A DNA stretch of 18,057 nt from CAYYYG01 sp964476135 (GTDB taxonomy: Bacteria; Patescibacteriota; Microgenomatia; UBA1406; GWC2-37-13): contig CAYYYG010000023.1 in the NCBI GenBank assembly GCA_964476135.1, forward strand, positions 1 to 18,057. Direction: 5' to 3'. Shown here piece by piece: positions 6,222-12,743 of the stretch (position 1 is the first letter of the stretch; each line of letters opens with the position of its first letter). The notes under the pieces are model-generated. The model had not been told where the DNA came from and did no database searches. It worked only from the letters and a program-made list of their open reading frames with translations. A program made the position numbers and the translations under genes.

Positions 6222-6250
6222 AGGATAATTTTCTTTAGGCATAAAGACAA
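6222..6250 (-). promoter_or_regulatory. Putative promoter of the VPEYG protein
   Basis: Minus strand: -35 TTGTCT (6245-6250), 17-bp spacer, -10 TATCCT (6222-6227), which ends 6 bp before ATG 6215. If real, it makes a leaderless mRNA and argues against the ATG at 6242. Confidence 0.35.
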
Positions 6251-6302
6251 TGTAATATAAGCGACAAAAACGGTAATTTGGGTAGTTGTGGTATGCCGTA
6301 TG

Positions 6303-7043
6303 TTAGAACATGGGTTTGAGTGCGAGAAGAGCGATGAATGTGAGCTTCATGGATAAATTGACAATGAACGTGAGAGATGTGCTTTTCGCACGGCTATAGC
6401 TGTATGAGATGATGAGGTTGACTAAAAGTATAAGAATCATTTGAGCATTATTACTAGACAAACTGAAGCCACCGGTGATCCAGGCGGCAAAAATGACAGC
6501 ATTCCATTTCCCGATTGCGCCTTCCGCTTCCGATTGTATATTAGCTCTGAAAACGAATTCTTCGATAATGGCAGCAACGGGCGCAGTAATTATCAGCGCA
6601 AGTCGTGGCAGCACCCGAAAAGGATCGTCCATAGGAAGAAGAATCCAGGTTATGAGCCCCAGGAGTTCACCGGCAAGGAACGCTCCGGCGATCGTACTCA
6701 TCCTGGCAGGAGGCGAAATTTTCGGTATGAAATTCGGCCAGGAACGGATACCAGAATATATAAGCACGGCAGCGCCCAAGATTCCGTAGAGCATAAGGGC
6801 GGCTGTTCCCGGATCTTCTATGGAAATAGTTACTGCCGCCATCTTGACGGCGATGATTATTGCCACACACGAGGCAATGGCGTTATAGGCGGGTCGTTTC
6901 AGCGAAAACAGGAAAAGCAGTATGACCGATGCGGCCGATGTTAAAATGCCGTAACTTGGATGAGTAAGAAGAAGCAGCTGGCAAGCAAAAAATATTTCGG
7001 CTATAAGAATATATACAATAACCGCTTTCAGTGAGGAAGTCAT
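6303..7043 (-). CDS. CPBP (CAAX-protease-like) membrane protein lacking catalytic histidines
   Basis: A 246-residue protein with about 8 membrane helices and the CPBP/Abi motif 1 EExxxR (EEFVFR, residues 161-166). Active CPBP proteases (Rce1, MroQ and others) also need a His in motif 2 (FxxxH) and often one in motif 3 near the C-terminus. Here motif 2 reads FAAWI (185-189) and motif 3 has Asn229 at the expected His position. The only His in the protein is H28 near the N-terminus. It therefore looks like a degenerate, probably non-proteolytic member. It starts 3 bp after the small membrane protein gene, so they are co-transcribed, and it is followed by the two sorted surface proteins and the archaeosortase. 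In exosortase E systems a CPBP domain is fused to the sortase; here it is a separate neighbour. Confidence 0.72.
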   Translation of the reverse strand: MTSSLKAVIVYILIAEIFFACQLLLLTHPSYGILTSAASVILLFLFSLKRPAYNAIASCVAIIIAVKMAAVTISIEDPGTAALMLYGILGAAVLIYSGIRSWPNFIPKISPPARMSTIAGAFLAGELLGLITWILLPMDDPFRVLPRLALIITAPVAAIIEEFVFRANIQSEAEGAIGKWNAVIFAAWITGGFSLSSNNAQMILILLVNLIISYSYSRAKSTSLTFIVNLSMKLTFIALLALKPMF

Positions 7044-7046
7044 ATT

Positions 7047-7259
7047 CTATCCGTTGGTGAACTGTACATAAACGGCATAACTGACGAGAAGTCCGAAGAC
7101 ACAGGCGACGGGGTAGAATATGCGGAGGGTTTTTTTACCGGCTTTTCCGGTACCGGCGAGTTCGATGATGACAAGGAGCGCTATGAGTATTAACGTATTA
7201 GTCAGTATCAGCATTTTATGGTCAGACTCCGGGAGGGGCGTAGGCGGTGTGATGAACAT
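7047..7259 (-). CDS. Small two-helix membrane protein
   Basis: A 70-residue protein with two hydrophobic helices (about 17-34 and 49-66) separated by a basic loop (GTGKAGKKTLR), so the loop is probably cytoplasmic and both ends outside. The N-terminus PPTPLPES is polar and Pro-rich. No family is recognised. ATG 7259 lies 9 bp after the methyltransferase stop and 8 bp after an extended -10. A shorter start at 7214 (55 residues) would begin directly with helix 1 and has a GGAG 12 nt upstream. It lies 3 bp before the CPBP gene and is probably co-expressed with it; an accessory subunit is possible but unproven. Confidence 0.5.
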   Translation of the reverse strand: MFITPPTPLPESDHKMLILTNTLILIALLVIIELAGTGKAGKKTLRIFYPVACVFGLLVSYAVYVQFTNG

Positions 7260-7267
7260 GTATATAT

Positions 7268-7276
7268 TTTATACCA
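7268..7276 (-). promoter_or_regulatory. Putative extended -10 inside the methyltransferase 3' end
   Basis: Minus strand TGGTATAAA, a TGn-extended -10 with TATAAA at 7268-7273, 8 bp before ATG 7259. No good -35 is present. It could be an internal promoter for the small membrane protein and CPBP genes. Confidence 0.35.
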
Positions 7277-7823
7277 TTTTGTCCTTGATTTCTGCAGTAA
7301 ATATATCGTGTTCACCGCTTGCATATGGTTTTGCTGTAGATTCGATAGGATAATAGTAGCTAACTACCCGGAATCTGGGAAAGAGTACACTCATGTGATT
7401 GATGATGCGGGGGATGAACCGGGGGCTTACATAAATATAAACTGTAATTTTCGAATCTACGGCTACCAGTGATTTATATTTTGCCTTAAACATATCGCCG
7501 GTGACGATTTTAATGTTGCTTCTGTTAGGGTGGAAGATCCACTTCAGGTAAAGAAGTGCGGCGAGCACGGGATTAATCTCAACCGCTATAAATTCGGTAT
7601 CCATTTCTTTTTTTAAGGCCTCATGGGCGGCGGCAAAAATAACCGTCCCGTCTCCGGCACCCATGTCGATAACAGTTTCGCCGTGGTCCATGTTCAACGC
7701 TTTAAGAATTAGGGGTAAATCTTTGGCGTTTGAGGGGAAATAAGGGATCGGCGAGAGGGTGGGCGAGGCGAAGATGACGATTATTACGAACAAGATTACG
7801 ATTATAAAAATAAAAAACCACAT
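7269..7823 (-). CDS. Membrane-anchored class I SAM-dependent methyltransferase
   Basis: A 184-residue protein: one N-terminal membrane helix (residues 1-20), then PTLSPIPYFPSN, then a Rossmann methyltransferase with motif I VIDMGAGDG (51-59), an acidic residue in the adenosine-binding strand (E82 in AVEINP), and motif II IVTGDMF (106-112). A membrane or hydrophobic N-terminus followed by a P-x-P-x-S/N stretch and a DxGxGDG motif resembles the FAM173/aKMT-type protein-lysine methyltransferases, but substrate cannot be decided. The fold is short for the class and probably lacks a large C-terminal cap. A TGT-extended -10 (GATAAC, 7832-7837) lies 8 bp before the ATG. The gene lies between the lyase (83 bp upstream) and the small membrane protein (9 bp downstream), suggesting envelope protein or lipid modification. 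Confidence 0.75.
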   Translation of the reverse strand: MWFFIFIIVILFVIIVIFASPTLSPIPYFPSNAKDLPLILKALNMDHGETVIDMGAGDGTVIFAAAHEALKKEMDTEFIAVEINPVLAALLYLKWIFHPNRSNIKIVTGDMFKAKYKSLVAVDSKITVYIYVSPRFIPRIINHMSVLFPRFRVVSYYYPIESTAKPYASGEHDIFTAEIKDKMV

Positions 7824-7906
7824 GTATTTATGTTATCACAAAATTTTATGAGGGTATTAACAGGTGGAAGAAAGAAACTGTTACCTAAAATATATTTTTT
7901 TATTTG

Positions 7907-10144
7907 CTATTGAAGCGAACATGGTCCATCGAAGTTGGTGATTGTCTGATCCTGCAATATGCAGATTGTCGATGAAGCGGTAATTTTTTTTCCATTGACA
8001 AAAAATACCTTTTGTACTTTTGAAGGGTTGAATATTAGGTAACTGTCCACACCGCGATATTTAAAATTTATCAGATCATTTTGCCGGTTCAAGATTTCGA
8101 CGGGTTCATTGAAAATTATCGCTCCGCTATAAGCTTCGGTTGAAGGTGTGTTGGTGGATATTGCTGCGTATTTTCCATCAAAATCACTAGGCACTGATGT
8201 GGGCGGCGTTCTGAGCTCGTAATTTATCTGAGGAGAAGATAGAAATATAATAGATGTGTCGTTTGATGGTGTGTCTATCAATAGTTTTTTGTTTAAAGAA
8301 TCCCAGGAAAATGTTGCGGTTTTATTATGGAATAGTTGTGTATAGATGTGGCTCTTTTCTGACTTAAAATAATCTAAAAGCACAACAAAATTGTTTCCCT
8401 GATTTTTTGATGTCATAATAACTCTGTAGATATTTTTTAGACCCATTGTGTTTTCATTGCTGGCACTATCATAATTACCTATCATATTAACCTTAAACGC
8501 AGTATAGTTCTGTCGATCAATCATGGTTCCGCTTCCTTTAGTAGTCCAGTTTTGACCTTGTCCGTCTATTAGAATCGAATTATGTCCCAGTGTGCTTATG
8601 CCGTATTCTCTATATCCGACTGTGTTTTTAGGTCGACCAGGGTCGCAGATGAGGCAAGAACCGTTTGTAATATAGCTGATACCCCCAATATCGAAGTGTT
8701 GATGCGATGTGGATTTTAGCGGAGGTGTTTTTATGTATATAACAGATGCAGGGTCAATCGGATTTTTCAGCACCCCAAGACCCATCTCTTTGAAAAATTG
8801 AGGATTCCAATTGAGTGTGCCTGTATCATTCCCCGAGTTATTGTCATACCATAGAAGTAAATATGTTGCTGTATTAAAACGATCAGAGAATTTTTTTATG
8901 GCTTCTACGATTTGTCCATCGGTACTATTCTTTTTAAGATCATAAAATAGAAAAGTAGAAAAATCCGAAAGATGTATTTTGACACTGTCATTTATATTCG
9001 GTGTAAATCCTGTATTATCCAAGGAAGAAACGATAAGGTTTGACGTATTCTGAATATATTGGTTAATTTGCGGAACAGCTGCGATCGATAAATTATTCAA
9101 TTCCAGTGCATTTATTGCTTCTATAATGTAGTCGAAAGCAGATAGATAGACAAAATCTTCATATGTTCCTCCTTCCAATGGAACAAGATTGTTCATCGTG
9201 TAATTTATATTTGTATTGATCGTTTGAAGAAGTTGATCGAGTTGTCCAGGTAATTTATCATGTATTGCTGCAGTCGCAATTCCAAGGCTGCCTGTCATAA
9301 AAAATAACGGATTAGGACTTTTTTCATACCTTTCAGGACTGCATCTGAAATCAGGCGGAGGGCAGAGTTTTTGATAGATCGGATTAATTCCTTTTTCAAT
9401 TAGCGCTTTTTCTATTTGATCACGTTCATCAGGCGAAATGGTATTATAAGTAAGGTCGTACATAAGTGCTGTGGCGCGTGTTAAATAGGCCGTATCTAAA
9501 TTAGCAAGCGAAGCTCGATCTTGAGGATCGTGCCAAACATTCCAAGCTCTTATCATTTGCATGTCGTTGCGTACAGCAATAAAATATTTAGTCTGTTCAG
9601 TTTCGCTATTTGCTGTCAATATGTGCGCAAGCGAAAGAATTTCGACCCTTCGCATCAATGCTCGGACTAAATTTGTCCATACCGGGAAGTAGCACTCGGA
9701 TGCCACAGGCGAAGTTGGTGGTGATGAATTGAGATTGTAATTATAGGTCCGCGTTCCGCCTTGTTCGCAATAGAACGTAACAGAATAGCTGAACGGTTTT
9801 TTTTCGTAATTATCTGCGGCAGCAATAATATTTTTTAATATATCTGCGTACGAAACTCCCAGTTTATTTTTTTCTTTAGACAATGCCCGCGATTTGATAA
9901 CAGACAACTCGTTTTTAGAAAATAGAATTCGTGGATGTTCTATGGTCATTGTTTCTATCTCCATCGCCTGTGTTCGAATGCTTTGCTGCTTTTTTTGCGA
10001 AACACGTGATGTATATAATACGAGCAGAACAGATGCGAACAGAATAATCGCCGTAACTGAGATGATTAGACTATTTTTAGTGAATAACAATCGAAAAATT
10101 TTTGGCTTTGGGGTAAAGGAGGAGTCAGATTTGATACGATTCAT
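7907..10144 (-). CDS. Membrane-anchored heparinase II/III-like polysaccharide lyase
   Basis: A 745-residue protein with a basic N-terminus, one membrane helix (about 25-45), then an alpha/alpha-toroid domain (about 70-450) and a beta-sandwich C-terminus (about 460-745). HPRILFSKNEL (70-80) is a typical entry into alginate-lyase/heparinase toroids, and LMYDLTYNTISPDERDQI (228-244) matches the family's helix pair. The C-terminal signature is clear: SHQHFDIGG (H481, H483, D485), CDPGRPK, Y511, and LGHNSILIDGQGQNW (H521). Such enzymes break uronic-acid-containing glycans by beta-elimination, using Tyr/His. The likely place of action is outside the membrane. Its substrate is unknown. The gene has the best promoter in the block (perfect -35) and heads the minus-strand cluster. 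It could trim the cell's own glycan or attack host or environmental polysaccharide. Confidence 0.82.
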   Translation of the reverse strand: MNRIKSDSSFTPKPKIFRLLFTKNSLIISVTAIILFASVLLVLYTSRVSQKKQQSIRTQAMEIETMTIEHPRILFSKNELSVIKSRALSKEKNKLGVSYADILKNIIAAADNYEKKPFSYSVTFYCEQGGTRTYNYNLNSSPPTSPVASECYFPVWTNLVRALMRRVEILSLAHILTANSETEQTKYFIAVRNDMQMIRAWNVWHDPQDRASLANLDTAYLTRATALMYDLTYNTISPDERDQIEKALIEKGINPIYQKLCPPPDFRCSPERYEKSPNPLFFMTGSLGIATAAIHDKLPGQLDQLLQTINTNINYTMNNLVPLEGGTYEDFVYLSAFDYIIEAINALELNNLSIAAVPQINQYIQNTSNLIVSSLDNTGFTPNINDSVKIHLSDFSTFLFYDLKKNSTDGQIVEAIKKFSDRFNTATYLLLWYDNNSGNDTGTLNWNPQFFKEMGLGVLKNPIDPASVIYIKTPPLKSTSHQHFDIGGISYITNGSCLICDPGRPKNTVGYREYGISTLGHNSILIDGQGQNWTTKGSGTMIDRQNYTAFKVNMIGNYDSASNENTMGLKNIYRVIMTSKNQGNNFVVLLDYFKSEKSHIYTQLFHNKTATFSWDSLNKKLLIDTPSNDTSIIFLSSPQINYELRTPPTSVPSDFDGKYAAISTNTPSTEAYSGAIIFNEPVEILNRQNDLINFKYRGVDSYLIFNPSKVQKVFFVNGKKITASSTICILQDQTITNFDGPCSLQ

Positions 10145-10152
10145 TATTTATA

Positions 10153-10181
10153 ATAATCACATATTAGAGCTTTTTTGTCAA
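10153..10181 (-). promoter_or_regulatory. Promoter of the heparinase-like gene
   Basis: Minus strand: consensus -35 TTGACA (10176-10181), 17-bp spacer, TGT-extended -10 GATTAT (10153-10158). The -10 ends 8 bp before ATG 10144, so the leader would be about 1-2 nt. The methyltransferase gene has the related TGTGATAAC at its own start. Confidence 0.6.
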
Positions 10182-10304
10182 TTCAGATTGAAATGACAGC
10201 AGGAAGTATGATCGGATAGTTGTTGAGAAAACATAAGAAGATCCACAAACTCCTCAAGATTGTTATAAAGTAATTTCTAAATTTGAAATTATGGTTTTTT
10301 TCGA

Positions 10305-10318
10305 CGAGCTTGTCGAGG
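10305..10318 (+). repeat. Dispersed 14-bp core repeat, copy 2
   Basis: CGAGCTTGTCGAGG, identical to the minus-strand sequence at 138-151, and also preceded by a T-run. Here TCGAC (10301-10305) and GTCGA (10312-10316) can pair as a small hairpin around GAGCTT. It lies 21 bp upstream of the holin-like gene start. Confidence 0.4.
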
Positions 10319-10326
10319 CGTTATTG

Positions 10327-10332
10327 TATACT
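10327..10332 (+). promoter_or_regulatory. Putative -10 of the holin-like/DUF2130 pair
   Basis: TATACT (5 of 6 matches) ends 7 bp before ATG 10340, predicting a leaderless mRNA. No -35 is evident at 16-18 bp because the repeat core occupies that position. An extended -10 further upstream, TGTTATAAA (10261-10269), would instead give a leader of about 64 nt. Confidence 0.4.
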
Positions 10333-10339
10333 AATATAT

Positions 10340-10684
10340 ATGCAAATAATTCTTGATGTTCTTGTCAAAGCAGTTGCCGTTTTTATCGCCCAGTACTTTT
10401 TACCCGGTGTTAGTGTTGACGCATTTCTAACCGCGGTGATCGTAGCTATAGTTCTTGGCATAGTAAATATCATCGTAAAACCGGTCATTCATCTTATTAC
10501 CCTACCATTAACAATAATTACCTTCGGACTTTTTTCATTCGTCATAAACGCGTTGATGATTCTTCTTGTTGACTATTTTGTGGATGGTTTCCAGGTTAAC
10601 GGATTCTTTACGGCGCTTATTTTCAGCTTGGTACTTTCGATTGTTTCCTCGATATTAAATATGCTCGTCAAATCAGATGAATAA
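10340..10684 (+). CDS. Four-helix membrane protein, phage-holin-IV/YvlD-like family
   Basis: A 114-residue, almost wholly hydrophobic protein with four membrane helices. It matches the widespread family annotated as phage holin family 4 superfamily IV (YvlD-like): FLPGVSVD (20-27), IVNIIVKPVIHLITLPLTII (41-60), TFGLFSFVINALMI (61-74), and VDGFQVNGFFTALIFSLVLS (81-100). Despite the family name, most members are chromosomal housekeeping membrane proteins of unknown role, not phage holins. No phage genes are nearby. I chose ATG 10340 over 10283 because the extra 19 residues are polar and lack family similarity, and a TATACT lies 7 bp upstream of 10340. It overlaps the DUF2130 gene by 8 bp (ATGAATAA), so the two are translationally coupled. 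Confidence 0.8.
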   Translation: MQIILDVLVKAVAVFIAQYFLPGVSVDAFLTAVIVAIVLGIVNIIVKPVIHLITLPLTIITFGLFSFVINALMILLVDYFVDGFQVNGFFTALIFSLVLSIVSSILNMLVKSDE

Positions 10685-11894
10685 CGATCAGATTAGCTGT
10701 CCGCATTGCCATAAACCGATTCCGTTAACCCAGGCCATATCCCATCAGGCGCAGGAGCTTATGAAAAGAAGCGTCGAGGAGGAGCGGGCGAAGATGGTGG
10801 CTTTTTTCAAGAAAAGACTCGATGAGGAGAAGAAAAAATTTTCGGACGAATCGGAGAAGGAGCGTTTGGAGTTTGAGAAATCGGCCGAAGAAAAAATCCG
10901 GCGCCGCATGGAGCTGCAGATGAAAAATGCCACGGTCGAAAAGGAAGAGGTGGAAAAACAGAATAGGGAGCTTCAGGAAAAATTATTAAGCGAATCACGG
11001 GAAAAGCGGAAAATGATGAATGAGCGCGAGATGGAAAAGATAGAGTTTGAAAAGAAGCTGGCATCGGAGCAGGAAAAAATAAGAACCGAACTGCATAAGC
11101 AGGCAGACGACGAATATCGCCTGAAACTTCTCGAAAAAGACCAGAAACTGGACGCTGTTTTGAAGATGAATGAAGACCTGAAGCGCAAACTCGAGCAGGG
11201 CTCGCAGCAGACTCAAGGTGAGGTGCTGGAGCTAGAACTAGAGCAGGCTCTCCGGCATGAGTTTCCGGCTGATGAAATATTGCCGGTGCCCAAAGGCGTG
11301 CGCGGTGCCGATCTGATGCAGGTTGTGAAGAATTATTCCGGTCGTCCATGCGGAATTATTATCTGGGAAACTAAAAGGACGAAAGCGTGGAGCGGTGAAT
11401 GGATACAGAAATTGAAAGACGATCAGCGCCAGGTAAAAGCTGATGTTGCGGTTATTGTGTCGCGGGTTTTACCTCAAGGAGTAAAGGTGTTTGGTCATTC
11501 CGACGGCGTCTGGGTCTGTGAATACGGATGCGTAATGGGGCTTGCAATCGCCCTTCGGATGCGCCTTCTTGAAGTCGCAGCAATAAAAGCATCCTCTGTC
11601 GGTAAAAACGAAAAGATGGAAGTTCTGTATAACTACCTTTCCGGCACGGAATTTCGGCAGAGGGTGGAGGCGATTGTCGAGGCATTTCGGGCGATGCAGG
11701 ATGACATTAAAAAGGAGCGTACCTGGTTTATGGCCAAATGGGCGAGACAGGAGAAAAATATCGCCAAAGTGGTCGATAATACATTCGGAATGCAGGGGGA
11801 TCTCCAGAGCATAATGGGAAAGGCACTTCCAGCGGTTGAAGGGGTAGAACTACCGGTATTTTCGGAGAAAGATGAGGAGCGGCTGCTAAAATAA
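10677..11894 (+). CDS. DUF2130 family protein, coiled coil plus PD-(D/E)XK-like domain
   Basis: A 405-residue cytoplasmic protein in three parts. The N-terminus has a zinc-ribbon-like CPHC (C8, C11). A long charged coiled coil covers about 25-178, rich in Glu and Lys. A globular DUF2130 domain covers about 182-395. In that domain E187/E189, D212 (in GADLMQV) and E231-x-K233 (in IIIWETKRT) follow the E...D...ExK order of PD-(D/E)XK nucleases, and the layout recalls RmuC-like proteins. DUF2130 has no settled function; nuclease activity on DNA or RNA is my inference. The start overlaps the previous gene by 8 bp. It ends 7 bp before the end of the convergent BP74-like gene, with no terminator between. 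Confidence 0.82.
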   Translation: MNNDQISCPHCHKPIPLTQAISHQAQELMKRSVEEERAKMVAFFKKRLDEEKKKFSDESEKERLEFEKSAEEKIRRRMELQMKNATVEKEEVEKQNRELQEKLLSESREKRKMMNEREMEKIEFEKKLASEQEKIRTELHKQADDEYRLKLLEKDQKLDAVLKMNEDLKRKLEQGSQQTQGEVLELELEQALRHEFPADEILPVPKGVRGADLMQVVKNYSGRPCGIIIWETKRTKAWSGEWIQKLKDDQRQVKADVAVIVSRVLPQGVKVFGHSDGVWVCEYGCVMGLAIALRMRLLEVAAIKASSVGKNEKMEVLYNYLSGTEFRQRVEAIVEAFRAMQDDIKKERTWFMAKWARQEKNIAKVVDNTFGMQGDLQSIMGKALPAVEGVELPVFSEKDEERLLK

Positions 11895-11901
11895 TCTTCA
11901 G

Positions 11902-12648
11902 TTATTTAAATGGCGGAGGGGTCGGGGTGGGCATGCCTGGAGTAATTTCGGCGTATATTCTCGATGCCCAAGGACACCAGGTGGTTATGTCTGGGTGCGA
12001 TTCTATTCCAGGAATTGAGGCATCACAGTATTCAGGTGCTACCTGGAAAAATCCGCCAACAATCAGATGAAAGCTCCATCCCGGATTATATGAAACTCGT
12101 TCGCGTACAACCGTTCCTTGAACGTGAGGAGTATTGCTAGTTCGCGCAACAATTTCCCGAGCCTGACGGATCTTTATCGGGTCGGTCAATTTGATAGTCA
12201 CAACTCCTTGTGAAGGTGGTGTATCAAAAACAAAATATGCAGCAATAGCAGGGGTGGCGGTCGGGCTTGGAATTGGCGTTATTCTGCAGCCACAGGTTTG
12301 TAGGCAGTTACTGTAATCTGACGAATTAATTTTTTTATCGCGATTCGTATCCCAGCGATTGATACAGTAGGATGCGTATTTAATATCGGTGCGGCAATGT
12401 AAAAAATTTTCTTTATCGATAGATTCCTGGGTACATTGATTGCCCGACGCATCACATTGAAAGCGACAGTCTATTGGTCCGGTCGGAATCCCTGGTGGCT
12501 GGATATCTGCGGCGTAGGATCGGACATTTCGTGGTGCCTGGTTTATTTGAGTTGCTAGGTTTATGACGCTTATAATACCAAATACGCTTAAAACGATTAG
12601 AGCTAAAGGTATGGGATGAGGAGTAAATGATTTATTTCTGAAGCTCAT
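11902..12648 (-). CDS. Exported dockerin-like/BP74-like domain protein
   Basis: A 248-residue protein with one N-terminal membrane helix (about 13-33) and an extracellular remainder. Residues 60-121 are Cys-rich (nine Cys) and contain one dockerin-like EF-hand loop, DTNRDKKINSSD (100-111). A Pro/Ser/Thr linker (124-135) follows. Residues 137-235 match from memory the N-terminal domain of BP74 (a Dictyostelium calmodulin-binding protein) and its bacterial relatives: AYFVFDTP, IKLTDPIKIRQAREI, HVQGTVV, YNPGWSFHL, YCDASI, TWCPWASR. The role of this domain in bacteria is not known to me. The C-terminus is a short Pro/Thr tail with no sorting signal. Its promoter suggests leaderless expression. 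Convergent with the DUF2130 gene. Confidence 0.68.
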   Translation of the reverse strand: MSFRNKSFTPHPIPLALIVLSVFGIISVINLATQINQAPRNVRSYAADIQPPGIPTGPIDCRFQCDASGNQCTQESIDKENFLHCRTDIKYASYCINRWDTNRDKKINSSDYSNCLQTCGCRITPIPSPTATPAIAAYFVFDTPPSQGVVTIKLTDPIKIRQAREIVARTSNTPHVQGTVVRERVSYNPGWSFHLIVGGFFQVAPEYCDASIPGIESHPDITTWCPWASRIYAEITPGMPTPTPPPFK

Positions 12649-12654
12649 AATTTT

Positions 12655-12683
12655 ACTTTAGATGAGTGCGGGTAATTTTTCAA
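12655..12683 (-). promoter_or_regulatory. Promoter of the BP74-like gene
   Basis: Minus strand: -35 TTGAAA (12678-12683), 17-bp spacer, -10 TAAAGT (12655-12660). The -10 ends 6 bp before ATG 12648, so transcription should begin at or next to the ATG. It lies just after the terminator of the upstream gene, giving separate units. Confidence 0.55.
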
Positions 12684-12693
12684 TCAGCAATCC

Positions 12694-12724
12694 AAAAAAA
12701 ACAGCGGAGGATTAGTCCGCTGTT
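12694..12724 (-). terminator. Rho-independent terminator of the SdrD_B-like protein gene
   Basis: On the minus strand AACAGCGGA (12716-12724) pairs with TCCGCTGTT (12700-12708) around a 7-nt loop and runs into seven to eight Ts (12694-12700). It begins 20 bp after the stop codon at 12744. This is a textbook intrinsic terminator. Confidence 0.85.
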
Positions 12725-12743
12725 GATTTATATTCAGAATAGC

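Noticed and set aside
6441..6944. Plus-strand frames opposite the CPBP-like gene
   Set aside because: No coherent domain or signal; the minus strand encodes a membrane protein with the EExxxR motif.
10340..10684. Prophage lysis gene
   Set aside because: The family name includes holin, but no endolysin, tail, capsid or integrase gene is nearby and the family is mostly chromosomal.
10807..11349. Minus-strand 180-codon frame and other frames opposite the DUF2130 gene
   Set aside because: Antisense shadows of a highly charged coiled-coil gene, rich in Ser, Phe and Pro as expected for reversed Lys/Glu codons.
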